Of a stretch of 64,000 bases of DNA, positions 61,071 through 64,000 are shown piece after piece. The translations under genes and the position numbers were made by a program. The notes beneath the pieces were generated by a model that was not told where the DNA came from, ran no database searches, and was given only the letters and a program-made list of their open reading frames with translations. The stretch's first letter is position 1; each line of letters opens with the position of its first letter. Source of the DNA: an uncultured Acidobacteriia bacterium (GTDB taxonomy: Bacteria > Acidobacteriota > Terriglobia > Bryobacterales > Bryobacteraceae); NCBI GenBank assembly GCA_903828455.1, contig CAIKMJ010000025.1, forward strand, positions 84,471 to 148,470. The letters are read 5' to 3'.

Positions 61071-62588
61071 TTACTCCTCGCATAGTTGTTTGATGCTGGC
61101 CGACTTGAAGCTGACCGTAACCTTGCCTGTGCGGCCCTCGTAACCGACCTTCTCGATCATTTGCCGCAGCAGGAGCCCCTGCTCCCGCATATTCATCGCC
61201 TTCCACAACGCCTCGAAAGGCTCCATCGTCTTGCGCAGGTCGCCATCCATGCGCTCACGTTCCCGAAGTGAGATCTCCCGCTTGAGTTCGATGGCCCGGG
61301 CCTCACCGGTGCGGATTTGGCCAGTGAGTTCGGCCTTGCGATCGTCCGAAGGCTCGCGCAGCCGCGCCACCTGAGACTTCCAGTTCTTCACCCGGACCTG
61401 AACACCGCTCAGTTCCTCTCGTACCCGAGCGATGTCGTCATTTAGCCGCTGGCGGATCAATTGCGCGGCCGCCGCTAACACCTGCGGATGGAGGCTCACC
61501 CGTTGCACGCTGGCGACTATGGCGTCCTCCACCGCCGGTGCTGAGACAGAGCGAGCCACGCAGGAGTTGTCGCTCGGTTGCTGTGAGCGCGCGCAAACGT
61601 AGTATCGATAGCGGCGGTCGTTGCTGGACGCGTATGTCTGGTACATCGCCGAGCCGCATCCGGAGCAGTAGAGCAAGCCGCGAAGGAGTGACTCCATCCT
61701 CGTGCGCCCACGTTTCTCGCCGCAGACGGAGTTCTCCTTGATGCGGGCCTGAACCAAGTCGAACGTCTCCTGGTCAATGATGGCCTCGTGTTCGCCTGGA
61801 TAGAGCGTCTGGTCAACTCGAAGCTGGCCGGTGTAAAGGACATTCGCGAGCAGATTGTAGAGATGCGAGCGGCGCAGCGGCTGGCCTCCGTAAACTTTGT
61901 CAGCCCGCGTGGTCCATTGCTTATTGCGCCACCCCAACCGGCTGACCTTCGCCGCGATGCTGAACACCGACTCGCCTTCGCGATACCACTGGAAAATCGA
62001 ACGCACCCGTTCCGCCTCTTCGGCGTTGATCACCAGTCGACCGTTCTCCGCGTCCAGGTCGTAGCCCAGAATCAGGTGCCCGCCGGTCCACTTACCCCGC
62101 TTCTTCGCAGCGGATTGCTTGTCCTTCGTGCGCTCCGAAATGATCTCTCGTTCGAACTGCGCAAACGAAAGGAGGATATTGAGCGTGAGGCGTCCGAGGG
62201 ATGTCGTCGTGTTGAATTGCTGAGTGACCGAGACGAAGGTCGTCCCGTGCTTGTCGAAGACCTCCATGATCTTCGCGAAGTCCCTGATGTTCCGGCTGAG
62301 CCGATCCACCTTGTAGACGACTACGCAGTCGACGGCTCCCGCCTGCGAGTCGGCCAGCAGGCGCTTCATCGCGGGCCGCTCCATGTTGGCACCCGTGAAG
62401 CCGCCGTCGTCGTAGAGGGTAGGCAGCACCGTCCAGCCTTCGCCGGTCTGGCTGCGAACGTAGGCCTCGCCTGCGTCGCGCTGGGCGTCAAGGGAGTTGA
62501 AGTTCTGCTCCAGCCCCTCCTCAGTCGATTTCCGCGTGTAGATCGCGCAGCGGATTACTTTCGTCGGGCTATTGCTGGTACTCGCCAC
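61071..62588 (-). CDS. Large serine recombinase (resolvase/integrase family)
   Basis: A 505-residue protein. The catalytic N-terminal domain has the nucleophile Ser21 in AIYTRKSTEEGLEQ and the motifs YDDGGFTGANMERP, VYKVDRLSRN and FSVTQQFNTTTS-like sequence. The recombinase domain follows, then a zinc ribbon (CSGCG ... CARS, SC) and a coiled-coil C-terminus. It carries out site-specific strand exchange for a mobile element. I prefer the GTG at 62588 because the frame from 62618 starts with TTG and lacks a ribosome site; the start stays uncertain. It overlaps the DUF2924 gene by 20 bases. Confidence 0.88.
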   Translation of the reverse strand: MASTSNSPTKVIRCAIYTRKSTEEGLEQNFNSLDAQRDAGEAYVRSQTGEGWTVLPTLYDDGGFTGANMERPAMKRLLADSQAGAVDCVVVYKVDRLSRNIRDFAKIMEVFDKHGTTFVSVTQQFNTTTSLGRLTLNILLSFAQFEREIISERTKDKQSAAKKRGKWTGGHLILGYDLDAENGRLVINAEEAERVRSIFQWYREGESVFSIAAKVSRLGWRNKQWTTRADKVYGGQPLRRSHLYNLLANVLYTGQLRVDQTLYPGEHEAIIDQETFDLVQARIKENSVCGEKRGRTRMESLLRGLLYCSGCGSAMYQTYASSNDRRYRYYVCARSQQPSDNSCVARSVSAPAVEDAIVASVQRVSLHPQVLAAAAQLIRQRLNDDIARVREELSGVQVRVKNWKSQVARLREPSDDRKAELTGQIRTGEARAIELKREISLRERERMDGDLRKTMEPFEALWKAMNMREQGLLLRQMIEKVGYEGRTGKVTVSFKSASIKQLCEE

Positions 62589-63105
62589 GTTTGGCCCCCG
62601 GTTTATTTCCCAACCCAAAGAAGGCGAACCCGTTCCAGCGGGTGCCTGTTGCCGCCCGCACGGCCGCGCTCAGCGAAGGGTACAGCCTGCCGCCATGCTC
62701 AAACCCCTCTTCGCGGACCCGAACGACGATGTCTTTGCCCCGGAAGTGGCGCTTCAGATCCGATCCATCCAGCGGGAGCCGCGGATCGGCGGACGCCAAA
62801 CACCTCGATTCCGATGTGCGCGTCTCGTCCAGCGGCATCTGCAGAAAGTTCTTCGGCGCGCGAATCCGGAGGTCGGCGTCGTCGGCGATCTCCAAGGCGC
62901 GCTGCCGGGCGCGTTCGGAGAGCCCACCCAGGGCATTTGCCTGGATGCGCCAGGCGATTCGGCGGAACAGGAACTGCTTGTGGCCCGACCGGCTCTCCTC
63001 TCCAAACACCTCGAGGTACTTCGCTCTCAGCCCTCCCGCGGTCAGGCGCCGGAGGCTCTCAATCTCTTCGTGCAACGTGGTGGATTTTGCCGTCTCTTCT
63101 CTCAT
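62569..63105 (-). CDS. DUF2924-family protein
   Basis: A 178-residue protein with the DUF2924 pattern: GLRAKYLEVFGEESRSGHKQ, FLFRRIAWRIQANALGGLSE and DIVVRVREEGFEHGGRLYPS followed by GTRWNGFAFFGL. It lies just upstream of the serine recombinase and overlaps it. DUF2924 genes are typical of this mobile module and are thought to assist or regulate recombination, but no activity is proven. Confidence 0.82.
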   Translation of the reverse strand: MREETAKSTTLHEEIESLRRLTAGGLRAKYLEVFGEESRSGHKQFLFRRIAWRIQANALGGLSERARQRALEIADDADLRIRAPKNFLQMPLDETRTSESRCLASADPRLPLDGSDLKRHFRGKDIVVRVREEGFEHGGRLYPSLSAAVRAATGTRWNGFAFFGLGNKPGAKRGEYQQ

Positions 63106-63257
63106 GTTGTTAACCCGCAGTCACATGAGTCACTCTTCGTCTCTGGAGAGTCAAGTCGGTTTGGCCGGTCCGGAAACCGGATTCGCAGGTGGGCCGTGGC
63201 GAGAAGATTGGCGATTTCGCGAACGGCGTCGTCGAGCGCCGGATCGTGGGCGGGCAT
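63102..63257 (-). CDS. Small leader protein of the recombinase operon
   Basis: A 51-residue protein overlapping the DUF2924 start by four bases (ATGA). The ATG at 63257 has AGGAGA six bases upstream. The product MPAHDPALDDAVREIANLLA is acidic and helical, with a Cys pair near the end (SCDCGL). Its position ahead of DUF2924 and the recombinase is common for this element type. The ribosome site sits inside a hairpin. Confidence 0.6.
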   Translation of the reverse strand: MPAHDPALDDAVREIANLLATAHLRIRFPDRPNRLDSPETKSDSCDCGLTT

Positions 63258-63282
63258 GGTGGTCTCCTGTGTTGAGACCACC
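63258..63282 (-). promoter_or_regulatory. Hairpin covering the ribosome site of the recombinase operon
   Basis: Perfect 9-base arms, GGTGGTCTC (63258-63266) and GAGACCACC (63274-63282), flank a 7-base loop. On the minus-strand transcript the 3' arm abuts the ATG at 63257, and the AGGAGA site runs across the loop edge into it. This could limit translation of the mobile module. Confidence 0.6.
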
Positions 63283-63947
63283 CACAACGATCTCCGCTTG
63301 GCGGTCGAAACGCTGTCTGGTGGAATTATTTCGGGTGTCGCTAACTATATACGCCGTGAATTCAAAATCATGCGGGTCGGCAACACAAATTCCGCATTTT
63401 TGTTAACCACTACCTGGAGACGGAACTGGAGACGGGGAGAAACGGGCTTCGGTAAACGGCAAAGGGAGGAAGAGTTGGCGCTGCAAGGCAAACAGCGGAA
63501 AAACGGAGAGAAGGGAAGGCCCCAATTGGTGGCCTGTTGCGTAGTTGCGGCGGGCCACCGCCGTTAACAAACTGGAGGTAAGAGGTTGGGGATAAACAAT
63601 TTGGCTCCCCGAGTGCAACATCGTAAGAGACAGGAATTTGGCGCGAAAATAGAGAGGCCGCAAGCCGCTGATTCAAAATATACTTGGGTAAATGTTGCGG
63701 CCTGAAGTGGGCTCCAGTGGCCATTCTCTATTTCTATGTACAGGTTGGGGCTTTCAAGCGTCGCTATTCACGACCTCCACCAAGGCCAAGGTCACGGCTT
63801 ATTTGGAAGCCAGCGAGCGGATGGCGAAGCCTTGCCCGCAATGCGGCACAGGGACGCTCAGGCGTAAGGAAGGGTCCCCTGACCCACGATTTCCCTGGAC
63901 AGTTCTCTGGGAACATTTGAGATAGAAAATGTTCAAAAGGAGAGAGA
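63283..63947. other. Right-end region with degenerate repeats, no convincing gene
   Basis: Mostly non-coding. A segment at 63592-63619 matches 24 of 28 positions of 6866-6893. A short plus-strand frame near 63820-63919 encodes a CPQCG knuckle but has no ribosome site. Confidence 0.5.
63592..63619. repeat. Dispersed repeat, second copy
   Basis: ataaacaatttggctcccc and the following nine bases match the segment at 6866-6893 at 24 of 28 positions, including 15 identical in a row (aaacaatttggctcc). Both copies lie in gene-poor DNA. Confidence 0.65.
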
Positions 63948-64000
63948 ATGTCCAATACGAAGAATTCCGATTCCGGGGCTGCGGAAGGAGCCCGGAGGGC
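63948..64000 (+). CDS. Start of a gene cut off by the window end
   Basis: An ATG at 63948 follows the strong ribosome site AAAAGGAG (63936-63943) and begins MSNTKNSDSGAAEGARR before the window ends. Only 17 or so residues are visible, so no function can be assigned. Confidence 0.55.
   Translation, partial: MSNTKNSDSGAAEGARR

Noticed and set aside
63692..63925. Small plus-strand frame with a CPQCG knuckle
   Set aside because: No ribosome site at any start, only one Cys pair, and it lies in repeat-rich DNA. It could be a fragment of an old gene.

Overview
The window looks like a chromosomal segment of an Acidobacteriota bacterium, probably Solibacter/Bryobacter-like. That is an inference from its GC-rich, low-density coding, its large Oar-type TonB-dependent receptors with a carboxypeptidase-regulatory N-terminus, its many secreted multi-domain proteins and its di-heme peroxidases. 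No rRNA, tRNA or CRISPR array was found.

Positions 1-17,200 hold core or accessory chromosome. They include the 3' part of a secreted metzincin/MBG/lectin protein with a 15-bp tandem repeat, a partner-switch pair (FHA-GAF-PP2C phosphatase and STAS antagonist), a 1.1-kb gene-free stretch with small repeats, and two Oar/TonB receptors. After these come an ECF sigma factor with a membrane anti-sigma factor, and a di-heme peroxidase coupled to a small molybdopterin-fold protein.

Positions 18,002-28,071 (minus strand) hold a tightly packed set of about ten genes that reads as a periplasmic copper acquisition and maturation operon. In order of transcription it encodes a TonB receptor, a PepSY membrane protein, a DJ-1/PfpI protein, a CusF-like lipoprotein, a Cys-rich protein, an MbnP-like copper protein, an MbnH-like tri-heme enzyme with an extra cytochrome c domain and a CusF-like tail, CcmH, SCO1 and a second CcmH. 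Several junctions are 4-bp stop/start overlaps. Divergent from it (28,263-33,332) is a three-gene operon for a secreted, membrane-anchored CobN-like chelatase, an ExbB/TolQ-type channel and a DUF2149 protein, resembling the HmuS-type heme/metal handling loci of Bacteroidetes.

Positions 33,374-48,357 hold a defective lambda-like prophage, mostly on the minus strand: endolysin, tail fibres, gpJ-like tail tip, minor tail proteins, part of a tape measure, a RecB-like nuclease, a sigma factor, an excisionase-type HTH protein and two unknown proteins. The tape measure and the nuclease are joined out of frame at about 44,320. This implies a deletion that removed the head, portal and terminase block. 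A plus-strand gene with a PD-(D/E)XK signature sits as cargo among the tail genes.

Positions 48,358-63,257 are an accessory, probably defensive, island. They carry a DprA-like plus phosphoribosyltransferase pair, then a minus-strand run of RadC/JAB protein, HTH-HsdM fusion, HsdS, HsdR, YgjP-type metallopeptidase, MBL-fold hydrolase and a membrane protein. The island closes with an unknown plus-strand gene and a mobile module (small ORF, DUF2924, serine recombinase, HTH protein). The last 700 bp are nearly gene-free, and a truncated gene begins at 63,948.
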